From: Rhodoferax potami
GTDB lineage: Bacteria; Pseudomonadota; Gammaproteobacteria; Burkholderiales; Burkholderiaceae_C
Assembly (NCBI RefSeq): GCF_032193805.1
Contig: NZ_JAVBIK010000001.1
Span: 2,687,001 to 2,751,000, forward strand
DNA: 64,000 nt
Direction of reading: 5' to 3'
Positions 49,715 to 59,707 of this stretch are shown piece by piece. The stretch's first letter is position 1, and the number at the start of each line of letters is the position of its first letter. The notes under the pieces were generated by a model. The model saw only the letters and a program-made list of their open reading frames with translations. It had not been told where the DNA came from and did not search any database. A program made the position numbers and the translations under genes.

Positions 49715-51448
49715 TTACTCGTTGGTCACAGCAAGCACTTCTTCCAACGAAGTCAGCCCTTGTTTCACTTTGTGCAAGCCGGACTGACGCAACGAGCGCA
49801 CGCCCTCCAACTCTGACTGGGCGGCGATATCCATTGCACTGCCATCACGCAAAATAATGCGTTGAATCTCTTCACTGATGGGCATCACTTGGTAGATACC
49901 CACCCGGCCCTTGTATCCGTTGTTGCAAGCCGAGCAACCCACTGCCCTATAGGGCTTCCAGCTCCCATCCAGATCAGCCTGCTTGAATCCCGCGTCCAGC
50001 AGCGCAAGCTCCGGCACATCGGCCGGTTGCTTGCATTGCCCGCACAAACGCCGTGCCAAGCGCTGCGCGGTGATCAAAATGACGCTGGATGCAATGTTGA
50101 ACGGCTGAATGCCCATGTTCCGCATCCGCGTGAGCGTTGTCGGTGCATCGTTGGTGTGCAAGGTCGACAGCACCAAGTGGCCGGTTTGCGCCGCCTTGAT
50201 CGAAATGTCCGCCGTCTCCAAGTCCCGGATTTCCCCCACCATGATGATGTCCGGATCCTGCCGTAAAAACGACTTCAGCGCTGCAGCAAAGGTCAGCCCC
50301 GCCTTTTCATTCACGTTCACCTGGTTGACACCCGGCAAGTTGATTTCGGAGGGGTCTTCTGCCGTAGCAATGTTCACCCCCGGCTGGTTCAGCAAATTCA
50401 GACAGGTGTACAGCGACACCGTTTTGCCGGAACCCGTAGGCCCCGTGACCAGAATCATCCCGTAAGGCCGGCCAATCGCCTTGAGCAGGCGTTCTTTTTC
50501 CTCAGCCTCGTAACCCAGCGCATCAATGCCCAGCTTGGCACTGCTCGGGTCCAGGATACGGATCACAATCTTTTCGCCAAACAGCGTCGGCAGTGTGCTG
50601 ACCCGGAAGTCAATCACCCGGTCCGCGCCCACCTTGAGTTTCATACGGCCGTCTTGTGGGACCCGCTTCTCCGAAATATCCATCCGCGAGATCACCTTGA
50701 TCCGCGAGGCCAGCTTGTCTTTGATCGCAATCGGAGGGCTTGCTATTTCGCGCAATTCCCCGTCAATACGGAAGCGCACCCGGTACTGGTGCTCGTAGGG
50801 CTCAAAGTGCAAGTCAGAGGCCCGCATGCTGAACGCATCCATCAGCATTTTGTGCAGGAAACGCACCACCGGTGCATCTTCGACATCCGCGGTCGCCGCT
50901 TGGGTGGTCTCAATGGCGGACTCAGCAGCGGCTTCATCAAACTCGAAGTCGCCGCCAATGATCTCTTCCATCGCCTCGGTCGCAGTGACCGTATTGGCGT
51001 CCACAATCTTGGAGAGCTTGTCGTACTCGGCAATGACCCAGTCAAAGCCCATCTGGGTCGCAAACTTGATGCGCTCCGCAGCCTGCTGGTCTGAGGGGTC
51101 TGCGGTGGCAATGATCAAGCGGTTACCGCGCTTGCTCAGCACCAGCACCCTGAATTCCGTGCAAATCTTGGCGTCTAGCAGGCCCTTGGGCAGGCGCTGC
51201 ACATCGACAGCATCCAAGTCCAGCAGCGGTGCCGCAAAGGCCGCAGACAAGGTTTGTGCCAGATCCAACGACGATACCGCCGCCGACCCCACCAGTTCCG
51301 CCATAAAACTGTTTTTGCTCAACAGTGCTTTGCGGTAGATTTCTTCAGCCGTTTGCTGGGGAAGCTTTCCGGCTAGCACCAGCGCCCTGCCAATTCCCGG
51401 CAGGGCAACAGAAGCGGGATCGCGGGTCAATGAATCAGCGGATGCCAT
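49715..51448 (-). CDS. pilB: Type IV pilus extension ATPase PilB
   Basis: Hexameric ATPase that powers pilus assembly, 577 residues. It has an N-terminal GspE/MshEN domain, the LHFEPYEHQYRVRFRIDGEL segment, Walker A VTGPTGSGKT, Walker B DPDIIMVGEIRDLETAD, His box GHLVLSTLHTNDAPTTLTRM and the Cys pairs CGQC and CSAC for zinc. ATG 51448 is preferred to the longer frame because the domain starts there. Confidence 0.96.
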   Translation of the reverse strand: MASADSLTRDPASVALPGIGRALVLAGKLPQQTAEEIYRKALLSKNSFMAELVGSAAVSSLDLAQTLSAAFAAPLLDLDAVDVQRLPKGLLDAKICTEFRVLVLSKRGNRLIIATADPSDQQAAERIKFATQMGFDWVIAEYDKLSKIVDANTVTATEAMEEIIGGDFEFDEAAAESAIETTQAATADVEDAPVVRFLHKMLMDAFSMRASDLHFEPYEHQYRVRFRIDGELREIASPPIAIKDKLASRIKVISRMDISEKRVPQDGRMKLKVGADRVIDFRVSTLPTLFGEKIVIRILDPSSAKLGIDALGYEAEEKERLLKAIGRPYGMILVTGPTGSGKTVSLYTCLNLLNQPGVNIATAEDPSEINLPGVNQVNVNEKAGLTFAAALKSFLRQDPDIIMVGEIRDLETADISIKAAQTGHLVLSTLHTNDAPTTLTRMRNMGIQPFNIASSVILITAQRLARRLCGQCKQPADVPELALLDAGFKQADLDGSWKPYRAVGCSACNNGYKGRVGIYQVMPISEEIQRIILRDGSAMDIAAQSELEGVRSLRQSGLHKVKQGLTSLEEVLAVTNE

Positions 51449-51535
51449 AAGCCGTGAAGGATAGCGCAAGCCACGCATTCGCAGGGCGCCGGAATCACCC
51501 GGTTACGAATTTTCGTCTCCCAACCGTGGCGCTTT

Positions 51536-52072
51536 TCACACCGAGGTGAAAGAATCCCCGGCCATGTCCTTGGCTGACAACTTGGGCGCTATCGACATGG
51601 CCGGCCATTCGATTGCCAAAGTGGGGTCATTCCAGGCAATACATTTTTCAAAAGCAGGCGTGTAGTAGCCTGTAGTTTTGTATAAAAACTCGGCTGTTTC
51701 CGACAACACCACAAAACCATGCGCCAGCCCGGGTGGCACCCATAGTTGCCGCTTGTTGGCGGCCGAGAGTATCTCGCCTACCCATTTTCCGTAGGTCGGG
51801 GATTCAGGCCGAATATCTACGGCCACATCAAAAACTTCGCCCTGAGCCACTCGCACCAGTTTGCCTTGGGGATTTTGGGTTTGGTAGTGCAGCCCGCGCA
51901 GCACACCGTAGCCGGACTTGGAGTGGTTATCTTGCACAAAGGGCAATGTCACTCCGGTGACCTCACGAAACACGCGCTCGTTAAAGCTCTCAAAGAAAAA
52001 GCCGCGCTCATCCCCAAAAACTTTGGGCTCCAGCAGCAACACATCTGCAATAGCAGTGCGGGTGACTTGCAT
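51536..52072 (-). CDS. rfbC: dTDP-4-dehydrorhamnose 3,5-epimerase
   Basis: Third enzyme of dTDP-L-rhamnose synthesis, 178 residues. It shows EPKVFGDERGFFFESFN, the catalytic-His segment GVLRGLHYQ, FDVAVDIRPESPTYGKW and VPPGLAHGFVVLSE. ATG 52072 overlaps the rfbA stop. Last gene of the rmlBDAC operon, also called rmlC. Confidence 0.96.
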   Translation of the reverse strand: MQVTRTAIADVLLLEPKVFGDERGFFFESFNERVFREVTGVTLPFVQDNHSKSGYGVLRGLHYQTQNPQGKLVRVAQGEVFDVAVDIRPESPTYGKWVGEILSAANKRQLWVPPGLAHGFVVLSETAEFLYKTTGYYTPAFEKCIAWNDPTLAIEWPAMSIAPKLSAKDMAGDSFTSV

Positions 52073-52983
52073 CAAAAAACCTTTTCTTTCAGCAAACGCA
52101 GCAGGTACTGCCCGTAGCCGGACTTTGCCAGCGGATGCGCCAACAGTTGTAGTTGTGCATCGTCAATCCACCCGCTGCGCCACGCAATCTCTTCGGGGCA
52201 GGCCACCTTCAGGCCTTGGCGGTTTTCAATGGTGTGGATGAACTGGCTCGCCTCCAGCATCGATTCATGGGTTCCTGTGTCCAGCCACGCGTAGCCGCGG
52301 CCCATGGTCTGCACATCCAATGCGCCGCGCTCCAGGTACATGCGGTTCAGGTCGGTAATCTCCAACTCGCCCCGGGCAGAGGGCTTTACCTGCTTGGCCA
52401 TCTCAACCACGTTGGCGTCATAAAAATACAGGCCTGTCACTGCGTAGCGCGATTTCGGGGCCTTGGGTTTTTCTTCCAGGCTGATCGCCTTACCTGCCGG
52501 GTCAAATTCCACCACGCCGTAGCGCTCCGGGTCATTGACCGCATGGGCAAACACGGTAGCACCGCTCGTTTGCGCGGTGGCGTTCTGCAGCAACCCCACG
52601 AAATCGTGCCCGTAAAAGATGTTGTCGCCCAGCACCATCGCGCAGGGGGCACTGTCCAGAAACTTTTCACCAATCAAAAACGCCTGTGCCAGCCCGTCCG
52701 GCGAGGGCTGCACCGCGTATTCAATGCGAACACCCCATTGGCTGCCGTCGCCCAGCAACTGCTCAAACCGGGGGGTGTCTTGCGGCGTGCTGATCACCAG
52801 CACCTCCTTGATGCCTGCCAGCAGCAGCACACTCAAGGGGTAGTAAATCATGGGCTTGTCGTAGATCGGCAGGAGCTGCTTGCTGACAGCCTGGGTTGCG
52901 GGGTACAGGCGAATACCGGTCCCCCCCGCCAAAATAATGCCCTTGCGGCGCTTCGCCGTGATGCCGTGCGACAAATCGCTCAT
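52072..52983 (-). CDS. rfbA: Glucose-1-phosphate thymidylyltransferase
   Basis: First enzyme of dTDP-L-rhamnose synthesis (rmlA), 303 residues. It shows [40 protein letters not shown] and the metal-binding [12 protein letters not shown]. The nucleotide loop reads GTGIRL where GSGTRL is usual, so a Thr-to-Ile change is present at a phosphate-contact position; activity is not excluded. ATG 52983 follows the rfbD stop by 4 bases with an AGGGAAG site inside rfbD. Confidence 0.94.
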   Translation of the reverse strand: MSDLSHGITAKRRKGIILAGGTGIRLYPATQAVSKQLLPIYDKPMIYYPLSVLLLAGIKEVLVISTPQDTPRFEQLLGDGSQWGVRIEYAVQPSPDGLAQAFLIGEKFLDSAPCAMVLGDNIFYGHDFVGLLQNATAQTSGATVFAHAVNDPERYGVVEFDPAGKAISLEEKPKAPKSRYAVTGLYFYDANVVEMAKQVKPSARGELEITDLNRMYLERGALDVQTMGRGYAWLDTGTHESMLEASQFIHTIENRQGLKVACPEEIAWRSGWIDDAQLQLLAHPLAKSGYGQYLLRLLKEKVF

Positions 52984-52987
52984 GGTG

Positions 52988-53893
52988 TTACTTCCCTGAA
53001 ATTTCAATCAACATGCGCCTTACACCCGCTTGCCAGTGGGGCAGGGTCAAGCCAAACGCGGCTTGTAGTTTGCGGGTGTCCAAGCGCGAGTTCAGCGGGC
53101 GCTTGGCCGGCGTGGGGTAACTGCTTGTCGGGGTGGGTGCCACCTTGTCTGCCGTGGCTTTGAGTGGCAGTCCCAAAGCTGCCGCCTCAGCCAGCACAAA
53201 CTGCGCATAGCCGTGCCATGTAGTTTCACCTGCGGCAATGCAGTGATACAGACCCGCCAATTCAGGGCGGGTTTGCAGGGTGCGTATGGCATGCGCCGTC
53301 ACATCGGCCAACAAATCTGCAGAGGTGGGGGCGCCGAATTGGTCGCTAATCACCGTCAGCGACTCTCGCTCACCCGCCAGGCGCAGCATGGTCTTGGCAA
53401 AGTTGCCACCCCGGGTTGCATACACCCAGCTGGTGCGCAAAATCAAATGCTTGGGGTTTAAGGCAACCGCCTGTTCGCCTTCAAGCTTGGTCTGGCCGTA
53501 CACACTCAAAGGGCCCGTGGCATCGGCCTCGGTCCAAGGCATGTCACCCCTGCCATCAAACACATAGTCTGTGCTGTAGTGAATCAGCCATGCTCCTGTT
53601 TTGATAGCTGCTCGCGCAAGAGCAGCGGGCGCTAGGGCATTAATGGCTCTTGCAAGTTCTGGCTCGCTCTCGGCTTTGTCGACAGCTGTGTGTGCAGCCG
53701 CGTTGACGATCACGTCTGGCCGAACTGCCTCTACCGTGCGTTCCAAACCCGCCAAATCCGTAAAGTCGCCGCACAAGCCTTGTGGGTTCTGGCTGGCGTC
53801 AAAGTCCAGCGCCACCACCTCACCCAGCACGCTCAAAGACCGCTGTAACTCCCAGCCCACTTGGCCGCCACGACCCAACAGCAAAATCTTCAT
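52988..53893 (-). CDS. rfbD: dTDP-4-dehydrorhamnose reductase
   Basis: Final reductase of dTDP-L-rhamnose synthesis (rmlD), 301 residues. NADPH loop [16 protein letters not shown], then [31 protein letters not shown] and the Tyr-x-x-x-Lys site in [12 protein letters not shown] are all present. The codons for [10 protein letters not shown] (53591-53620) coincide with a copy of the dispersed repeat core, yet protein length around it equals that of E. coli RfbD. It overlaps rfbB by 4 bases. Confidence 0.95.
   Translation of the reverse strand: MKILLLGRGGQVGWELQRSLSVLGEVVALDFDASQNPQGLCGDFTDLAGLERTVEAVRPDVIVNAAAHTAVDKAESEPELARAINALAPAALARAAIKTGAWLIHYSTDYVFDGRGDMPWTEADATGPLSVYGQTKLEGEQAVALNPKHLILRTSWVYATRGGNFAKTMLRLAGERESLTVISDQFGAPTSADLLADVTAHAIRTLQTRPELAGLYHCIAAGETTWHGYAQFVLAEAAALGLPLKATADKVAPTPTSSYPTPAKRPLNSRLDTRKLQAAFGLTLPHWQAGVRRMLIEISGK
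53591..53650 (+). repeat. Dispersed repeat copy inside rfbD
   Basis: On the plus strand it reads TGCTCCTG, TTTTGATAGCTGCTCGCGCA (53599-53618), AGAGCAGC, GGGCGCTAGGGC, ATTAATGGCTC. The 20-base core is identical to that of the hisF-hisI copy and both conserved blocks are present. It is embedded in-frame in antisense orientation to rfbD and encodes part of a conserved helix. Confidence 0.6.
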
Positions 53894-54954
53894 GCTGCCG
53901 CCTTATCGCGGGGTGCTGCGATTCGGTAGCCTCCGCTCAACAACTTATCCACCCAATGCGGGTTGTCCAGGTACCACTGCACCGTTTTACGGATGCCGGT
54001 CTCAAACGTTTCTGCCGGCCTCCAGCCCAATTGCTGCTCAATTTTGCGAGCGTCAATCGCATAGCGGCGGTCATGGCCGGGCCGGTCGGTGACAAAGGTG
54101 ATTTGCTCTTCGTAAGGCTTGCCGTCCGCGCGGGGCTTAAGCTCATCCAGCAGCGCGCAGACGGTATGCACGATGTCGAGGTTCGGCTTTTCGTTCCAGC
54201 CACCCACGTTATAGGTTTCACCCAGCACGCCGGCCTCAAGCACGCGGCGAATGGCGCTGCAGTGGTCTTTGACATACAGCCAATCGCGGATTTGCTGACC
54301 GTCTCCATAGACTGGCAAAGGCTTACCGGCTTGTGCATTAACGATCAATAGCGGAATCAGCTTTTCCGGAAATTGGTAAGGCCCGTAGTTATTGCTGCAG
54401 TTGGTGGTCAGCACCGGCAGGCCATAGGTATGGTGATACGCACGGACCAAGTGGTCGCTAGCGGCTTTGCTCGCGCTATAGGGGCTATTGGGCTCGTAGC
54501 GGTGGGTTTCTGCAAAAGCCGGGTCTGTTTTGGCTAAAGAGCCGTACACCTCGTCCGTGGAAACGTGTAAAAACCGGAATGCCGCTTTGGCGTCTGCTCC
54601 CAGAGCACCCCAGTAGGTGCGCACACTTTCCAGCAAGTGAAAGGTACCCACAATATTGGTCTGAATGAACTCCCCGGGCCCGTGGATAGAGCGGTCCACA
54701 TGGCTCTCGGCGGCAAAGTTCAGCACAGCCCGGGGTTGGTGTTCTTGTAGCAAGCGGGTGATCAGTTCCTCATCGCCAATGTCGCCGCGCACAAAAATGT
54801 GCTCGGGGTTGTCAGCCACAGTAGCCAGGTTTTGTAGGTTGCCGGCGTAGGTCAGCTTGTCCAGGTTGACCACTGTTTCGTGGGACTCGGCCAGCCAATC
54901 CAGCACAAAGTTGCTGCCGATAAAGCCGGCGCCGCCGGTAACCAGAATCGTCAT
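53890..54954 (-). CDS. rfbB: dTDP-glucose 4,6-dehydratase
   Basis: Second enzyme of dTDP-L-rhamnose synthesis (rmlB), 354 residues of the short-chain dehydrogenase fold. NAD loop [26 protein letters not shown] with the catalytic Asp-Glu, and the Tyr-Lys pair in [18 protein letters not shown] are visible. First gene of the rfbBDAC operon, divergent from the pilin gene over 172 bases. Confidence 0.97.
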   Translation of the reverse strand: MTILVTGGAGFIGSNFVLDWLAESHETVVNLDKLTYAGNLQNLATVADNPEHIFVRGDIGDEELITRLLQEHQPRAVLNFAAESHVDRSIHGPGEFIQTNIVGTFHLLESVRTYWGALGADAKAAFRFLHVSTDEVYGSLAKTDPAFAETHRYEPNSPYSASKAASDHLVRAYHHTYGLPVLTTNCSNNYGPYQFPEKLIPLLIVNAQAGKPLPVYGDGQQIRDWLYVKDHCSAIRRVLEAGVLGETYNVGGWNEKPNLDIVHTVCALLDELKPRADGKPYEEQITFVTDRPGHDRRYAIDARKIEQQLGWRPAETFETGIRKTVQWYLDNPHWVDKLLSGGYRIAAPRDKAAA

Positions 54955-55126
54955 GGTGGCTCTCTCGCATAGGGGTTGCAGCCCCGATTATCTTTCCAGG
55001 CGCCCCCGCGCTTGCCAAACGACTGCCGTTAGTCCATTCGGCTCATCCATCCGGACTATTCCCTTCCTCGCTGCGCCTGCGTACTATCTAGTAACAACTG
55101 GTTACAGACTTGCATTTCAGCCCACC

Positions 55127-55522
55127 ATGCGCGCTTTATCGAACCCTCGTCACCCTCAAACCGGTTTCACCCTGATTGAGCTCGTCATGGTGATCGTCAT
55201 CCTCGGTATCTTGTCTGCCGTGGCCATCCCCAAGTTTGTTGATTTGCGTAGCGACGCCCAAACCGCCGCCACCCAAGGCGTGGCAGGTGCTATCTCCGCC
55301 GGGGCTGCCATCAATGTGGCCACCCGCAAGGCTAACGCCAGCAAAGGCGTTGCAGTTACCGATTGCGCAGACGGCGCCTTGCTCCTGCAAGGGGGCCTGC
55401 CCGCCAACTACAGCTTGGGCGGCGGGCTGCCCTTGCCAGTGCCCGAGGGGGAAACCGTCGTTTGCACCCTGAACGGCCCCAACGGCACTACAGCCAACGC
55501 CACCTTGATCGGCATTCTGTGA
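55127..55522 (+). CDS. MSHA-like type IV pilin
   Basis: A 131-residue prepilin. A short leader ends in the prepilin peptidase site [20 protein letters not shown] (Gly before Phe, Glu at mature position 5), followed by [20 protein letters not shown] as in MshA-type pilins, and two Cys (TDCADG and VVCTLN) that could form the C-terminal disulfide loop. ATG 55127 gives a 15-residue leader of normal size. Its position beside rhamnose and PEP-CTERM genes, away from other pilin genes, is unusual. Confidence 0.85.
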   Translation: MRALSNPRHPQTGFTLIELVMVIVILGILSAVAIPKFVDLRSDAQTAATQGVAGAISAGAAINVATRKANASKGVAVTDCADGALLLQGGLPANYSLGGGLPLPVPEGETVVCTLNGPNGTTANATLIGIL

Positions 55523-55545
55523 CACACATTTTTCGGGAGACCTCT

Positions 55546-56208
55546 ATGCCGCTACCCAGCGACTTCCGGGCCATTGCTTCCACCCTCGCCGCTGCCGCGG
55601 CGCTGCTCTTTTCCGCCGGAGCGCATGCGCAAGCCCTCACACTGACGTTTGATGCGCTCTCTGCTCCCTCGGGTACCCTGGCTGCCGGCGTGCAGTTGCA
55701 GCACACCAGTAACACCCACTTTGTGGTCAGCGGCGCAGGCTACCTGGTGGAGCCCGCGCCCGCCGGTAAATTTTTGGCCTACTACGGACTGAGCAACCAG
55801 AGCGAAACACTCAGCCTCGCCCCAGGTACAAGCGGCACATTTGCGCTGCTCAGCCTCGACCTTGCAGGCATGCTCGGTGACGGTGGCGGCACATTAACCG
55901 ACCAGCTCAGCATCCAGATTACCGGCACCAAGCTCTACGGTGGCATGGTCAGCACCAGCCAGCCTCTTGCGCTGACGCCCGGCCGCTTCACCCACTACGA
56001 CAGCAGCTATTTCGCAGGCTTTACCGGGCTGACGTCGGTGCAATTCAGTGGCATTGGCTTCAACTACGCCCGCTATGTAGGGGTCGACAACATCGCCCTC
56101 AACATTAGCCCCGTACCCGAGCCCGAAACCTATGTTCTGTTGTTGGTCGGCCTCGGGCTGGTGCTGGCAGCCCCGCGGGCCCAAGCGCGGGGCCCGCAGC
56201 GCCCCTGA
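55546..56208 (+). CDS. PEP-CTERM sorting-domain protein, unknown function
   Basis: A 220-residue exported protein with a signal peptide (STLAAAAALLFSAGAHAQA, cleavage near residue 30), a beta-rich middle, and a C-terminal PEP-CTERM signal: VPEPETYVLLLVGLGLVLAA followed by spaced arginines. PEP-CTERM proteins are processed by exosortase in bacteria that make exopolysaccharide; no exosortase gene is in this window. The arginine cluster is less compact than usual. It follows the pilin gene by 23 bases and ends at a bidirectional terminator. Confidence 0.8.
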   Translation: MPLPSDFRAIASTLAAAAALLFSAGAHAQALTLTFDALSAPSGTLAAGVQLQHTSNTHFVVSGAGYLVEPAPAGKFLAYYGLSNQSETLSLAPGTSGTFALLSLDLAGMLGDGGGTLTDQLSIQITGTKLYGGMVSTSQPLALTPGRFTHYDSSYFAGFTGLTSVQFSGIGFNYARYVGVDNIALNISPVPEPETYVLLLVGLGLVLAAPRAQARGPQRP

Positions 56209-56218
56209 AAATAAAAAA

Positions 56219-56240
56219 GGCTGCAGTTGCAGCCCTTTTT
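56219..56240. terminator. Bidirectional terminator between two PEP-CTERM genes
   Basis: GGCTGCA (56219-56225) and TGCAGCC (56228-56234) form a 7-bp stem with a 2-base gap, flanked by an A run before and a T run after, between convergent genes. This is the expected form of a terminator active in both directions. Confidence 0.8.
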
Positions 56241-56273
56241 GTATACAGCCCCCGCATGTGGGGCCGGTGCCGA

Positions 56274-56744
56274 TCAGGCAGTTACTTTATTGCGGCGGCG
56301 GGCAATCATGCCCATCACTCCCAAGCCGGCCAACAACATGGCGTAAGACTCAGGCTCGGGTACTGGCGTCACGTCGTATTGGGCAATCACCAGGTTGAAC
56401 CCGCCACCCAACACTTGGCCGGAGGCCCACAGCGAATAAGTACCGCTGCCCAGGTTGTTGAAACTGAATGTGCTGCCAGTTGCAGTGCTTTGTAGCGCGC
56501 CACCTTTGTACAGCGACGTAGTCAAGTTGGCGATAGGGCTCGCGGTGTAGCTGGTGCCCGATGCGCCCACTGCGCTCACCAGATAGTCAATCGTGCCGGT
56601 CAAGTTCGACAAGCCCAAAACATCCACGGTGCTCAGCGCTTGGTTAAAGCTGCCGGTTACCACTGCGGGTGCCGATGTGGAAGCCTGTGCTCCCAACGAA
56701 GCAACGGCCATCGCCACTGCAGCCAAAGCTGTTTTCATAGTCAT
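56274..56744 (-). CDS. Small PEP-CTERM protein, FxDxA-type context
   Basis: A 156-residue exported protein with signal peptide (LAAVAMAVASLGAQA, cleavage near residue 20), a Gly/Ser/Thr-rich middle and a canonical C-terminal signal: VPEPESYAMLLAGLGVMGMI then ARRRNK. It shares the sorting motif with the convergent neighbour but not the rest. ATG 56744 has an AGGAG site 5 bases upstream; ATG 56738 is possible. Function unknown, likely cell-surface or secreted. Confidence 0.85.
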   Translation of the reverse strand: MTMKTALAAVAMAVASLGAQASTSAPAVVTGSFNQALSTVDVLGLSNLTGTIDYLVSAVGASGTSYTASPIANLTTSLYKGGALQSTATGSTFSFNNLGSGTYSLWASGQVLGGGFNLVIAQYDVTPVPEPESYAMLLAGLGVMGMIARRRNKVTA

Positions 56745-56849
56745 AACCTCTCCTGTGAGTCAAAAGCCGCAACATTGCAGCCTGTATAAAGGTTAGGGTC
56801 GGCCGCGAGAGTTGTACATAGTCCTTTTGGCTGACCCGTGGCGTGCAGA

Positions 56850-58292
56850 CTACGCCTGCGCAGCCACCTTCAGCACCCGCAGCAGGCAGTCATCGCACAA
56901 TTGCTTAGCCTGATCGACAGTGGTGCTCTCTGCGTAGCAGCGCAGCTCGGGGGCATTGCCGCTGGGGCGCAGGTGGACAATGTCGCCTGACACAAACAGC
57001 ACCCGCAAACCATCGGTCTCGTCGATCGAAACCACTTCGCCTGCTTGGGGGGCCATCAGCTCGCGCATTGCAGCGTGGTCCATGCGCAAGCGGACGATCA
57101 GCGCCAGGCTGCTGGCAGTGGCAAAGTTTTGAATCCGGTCGCTGGCGGTAAACCGCTTGGGCAGGCGGTAACCCACCTCTGACATTTTCAGCTTGCCCGC
57201 TTTGGCGCCGCACAGCAGGGCCAGCATCGGCAGCACCGCATCGCGGGTGGGCAAAGGCCCCAGGCGGCGGCCATCGCGTAGCACCTGGCTACCCAGCAAA
57301 AAGCCGCCATTGGCCTCAAAACCCACCACCAGCTCTGCACCCGCCTTAGCGGCGTTTTGCATGCCCTCAATCACATAGGGCGAGCCAATGCGGGTGCGCA
57401 CCACCTGCGCAAAACTTTGGGTGCTCTCCAGTGCGCTATTGCTGCTCACGGGGGTGACCACTGCAGTCGCCTGGAGCTGCTGCGCCGTCAAAATGCCCAC
57501 CACATCGCCGCGCAGCCACTCGCCGCGCTCGTCGCCAATCAGGGGGCGGTCGGCATCGCCGTCGGTAGACACAATCGCATCAAAGTCATGCAACTCCGCC
57601 CACTCGCGGGCCTGCTCAATGTCCTCATGGCGCACCGCCTCGGTGTCGATGGGCACAAACACATCGGTGCGGCCCAGCGAAATCACCTCTGCGCCCAGCG
57701 CCTCCAAAATAGTGCGCAGCACATCACGCGCCACACTGCTGTGCTCATAGACGGCAATCGTCTCGCCCGCCAGCGCCTCAGTGCCAAAGAAATCCACATA
57801 CCGGCGCACATAGGCCCGCTCCACCTGCGGGTCGGGGGCGGGCAGGGCAGGGAGCTTCAAGTCCCGGGGTACGCCCACCAAAAAGTCCAGCATGGCGCGC
57901 TCATCGGCTTTGGTGATCTCGCCTTCTTCGCGGTAAAACTTGATGCCATTGCGGTCAAACGGAATATGGCTGCCCGTGACCACAATCGCCGGTGCACCCA
58001 GCTGCGCCGCATACAGCGCCAGCGCCGGTGTGGGCAGGGCGCCGCCATACACCACCTGCATCCCCAGACTTTGAATCGCTGCCGCGCAGGCCGCAGCAAT
58101 CGCCGGGCTACTGGGGCGCAAATCGTGGCCCAGCACAATGGTGGTGGCCTTGGGCACTACCGCATTCAAAAACGCCGTGGTGTAGGCGTGGCACAAGCCC
58201 GGGGTCATGTCCACCACCTTGCCGCGCGCACCGCTGGTGCCAAATGCCACGCCGGATTGGATGGCCAAATCTTGCAGGGTCAACACGGTCAT
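56850..58292 (-). CDS. Phosphohexomutase (phosphomannomutase/phosphoglucomutase family)
   Basis: Interconverts hexose 6- and 1-phosphates to feed nucleotide-sugar synthesis. The 480-residue protein has the catalytic-Ser loop VVTGSHIPFDRNGIKFY (the TGSHIP subfamily, instead of TASHNP), the metal loop STDGDADRPLIGD, the sugar-binding FEANGGFLLGS, and the phosphate loop RPSGNAPELRCYAES. Whether it prefers mannose or glucose cannot be decided. ATG 58292 lies 4 bases after the ugd stop. Confidence 0.88.
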   Translation of the reverse strand: MTVLTLQDLAIQSGVAFGTSGARGKVVDMTPGLCHAYTTAFLNAVVPKATTIVLGHDLRPSSPAIAAACAAAIQSLGMQVVYGGALPTPALALYAAQLGAPAIVVTGSHIPFDRNGIKFYREEGEITKADERAMLDFLVGVPRDLKLPALPAPDPQVERAYVRRYVDFFGTEALAGETIAVYEHSSVARDVLRTILEALGAEVISLGRTDVFVPIDTEAVRHEDIEQAREWAELHDFDAIVSTDGDADRPLIGDERGEWLRGDVVGILTAQQLQATAVVTPVSSNSALESTQSFAQVVRTRIGSPYVIEGMQNAAKAGAELVVGFEANGGFLLGSQVLRDGRRLGPLPTRDAVLPMLALLCGAKAGKLKMSEVGYRLPKRFTASDRIQNFATASSLALIVRLRMDHAAMRELMAPQAGEVVSIDETDGLRVLFVSGDIVHLRPSGNAPELRCYAESTTVDQAKQLCDDCLLRVLKVAAQA

Positions 58293-58296
58293 GGCA

Positions 58297-59619
58297 TTAG
58301 CGTCCGATAGCTTGGTACTCAATGCCCATGCTGCGCACCAGCTTGGGGTCGTACAGATTGCGGCCATCAAAAATCACAGGCTGCTTGAGCTTGGATTTGA
58401 TGTTTTCAAAGTCCGGGCTGCGGAACTCGCGCCACTCGGTCACGATGATCAGCGCATCCGCCCCCTCCAGCGCAGCCGTCTGGTTATCGGCATAGCTCAG
58501 GCGCGGCTCATCCGGGAAGCAGTGCTGCGCCTCTTTCATCGCCACCGGGTCATAGGCCGTAACCGTAGCCCCCGCATCCAGCAAATCTTGAATCACATCG
58601 CGGCTGGTGGCCTTGCGCATGTCGTCGGTGTTGGCCTTGAAGGCCAAGCCCCATAGCGCAAAGTGCTTGCCGGTCAAATCGGTGCCAAAGCGCTTGAGCA
58701 CCTTGCCGCCCAGTACGCGCTTTTGGGCGTCGTTGGCGGCTTCTACCGCTGTCAGCACCTGCAGGTGAATGCCGGCATCGTCTTGCGCGGTTTTCACCAG
58801 GGCCTGCACGTCTTTAGGAAAGCACGAGCCGCCATAACCCGCGCCGGCATACAAAAAGTCGTAGCCAATGCGCGGGTCCGAGCCAATGCCCTTGCGCACG
58901 TTTTCAATATCGGCGCCCAGCTTTTCGGCCAGGTTGGCCAGCTCGTTCATAAAGCTGATGCGGGTCGCCAGCATGGCGTTCGCGGCGTATTTGGTCAGCT
59001 CTGCACTACGGATATCCATCACGATCAGGCGGTCGTGGTTGCGCTGGATTGGCGCATACAGCGCGCGCATATTGAGCGCGGCCTGCTCGTCCTCGCAGCC
59101 CACCACAATGCGGTCGGGGCGCATAAAGTCGTCAATGGCGGCGCCTTCTTTCAAAAACTCGGGGTTGCTCACCACGCTGAAAGGCGTGTTCACCCCGCGC
59201 TTGGCCAGCTCGTCGGCAATGGCCGCCTTCACCCGGTCTGCAGTGCCCACGGGCACCGTGCTCTTGTCTACCACTACCTTGTAGTCGGTCATGTACTTGC
59301 CGATATTGCGGGCGGCCGCAATCACATATTTCATGTCGGCCGAGCCATCTTCATCCGGCGGGGTGCCCACCGCAATGAACTGCACCGTGCCAAAGTGCGC
59401 AGCTTTTTCCACATCGGTGGTGAAGTGCAAGCGGCCCGCCGCCACATTGCGCTTGACCATCTCTTGCAGGCCCGGCTCGTAGATGGGGATGCCGCCGTCT
59501 TCCAAGATCTTGATCTTGGCCGGGTCCACATCAAGGCACAGCACATCGTTGCCCACATCGGCAAAACAAGCGCCTGACACCAGGCCCACGTATCCGGTAC
59601 CAATTACTGTAATTTTCAT
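58297..59619 (-). CDS. ugd: UDP-glucose 6-dehydrogenase
   Basis: Oxidises UDP-glucose to UDP-glucuronate with two NAD, a precursor for acidic polysaccharides. The 440-residue protein has the NAD loop [39 protein letters not shown], the catalytic Cys in [16 protein letters not shown], and the DDMRKATS loop. It and the phosphohexomutase form one operon, starting just after a repeat copy. Confidence 0.96.
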   Translation of the reverse strand: MKITVIGTGYVGLVSGACFADVGNDVLCLDVDPAKIKILEDGGIPIYEPGLQEMVKRNVAAGRLHFTTDVEKAAHFGTVQFIAVGTPPDEDGSADMKYVIAAARNIGKYMTDYKVVVDKSTVPVGTADRVKAAIADELAKRGVNTPFSVVSNPEFLKEGAAIDDFMRPDRIVVGCEDEQAALNMRALYAPIQRNHDRLIVMDIRSAELTKYAANAMLATRISFMNELANLAEKLGADIENVRKGIGSDPRIGYDFLYAGAGYGGSCFPKDVQALVKTAQDDAGIHLQVLTAVEAANDAQKRVLGGKVLKRFGTDLTGKHFALWGLAFKANTDDMRKATSRDVIQDLLDAGATVTAYDPVAMKEAQHCFPDEPRLSYADNQTAALEGADALIIVTEWREFRSPDFENIKSKLKQPVIFDGRNLYDPKLVRSMGIEYQAIGR

Positions 59620-59647
59620 CTCTCACTCCCTCTCTAAATTAAATAAA

Positions 59648-59707
59648 AAAGGCCTGTAGCGCACATATCGCCTGCGCTACCAGCTATATTTTTGATAGCA
59701 AAATGGC
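59648..59707 (-). repeat. Dispersed repeat copy overlapping the end of the Nudix-like gene
   Basis: Read on the minus strand: GCCATTTTGCTATC, AAAAATATAGCTGGTAGCGCA, GGCGATATGTGCGCTACAGGCC, TTT. It encodes the last eight residues (DAILLSKI) and the TAG stop of the Nudix-like gene at 59684-59686. Both conserved blocks are present in a variant (GGTAGCGCA for GCTCGCGCA). Confidence 0.55.

Noticed and set aside
55091..55105. Small inverted repeat GTAAC-N5-GTTAC upstream of the pilin gene
   Set aside because: Only 5-bp arms; too short to claim an operator.
57357..58310. Long plus-strand frame opposite the phosphohexomutase gene (and a similar one at 58663-59577 opposite ugd)
   Set aside because: Both are His/Arg-rich mirrors of confident minus-strand enzymes.
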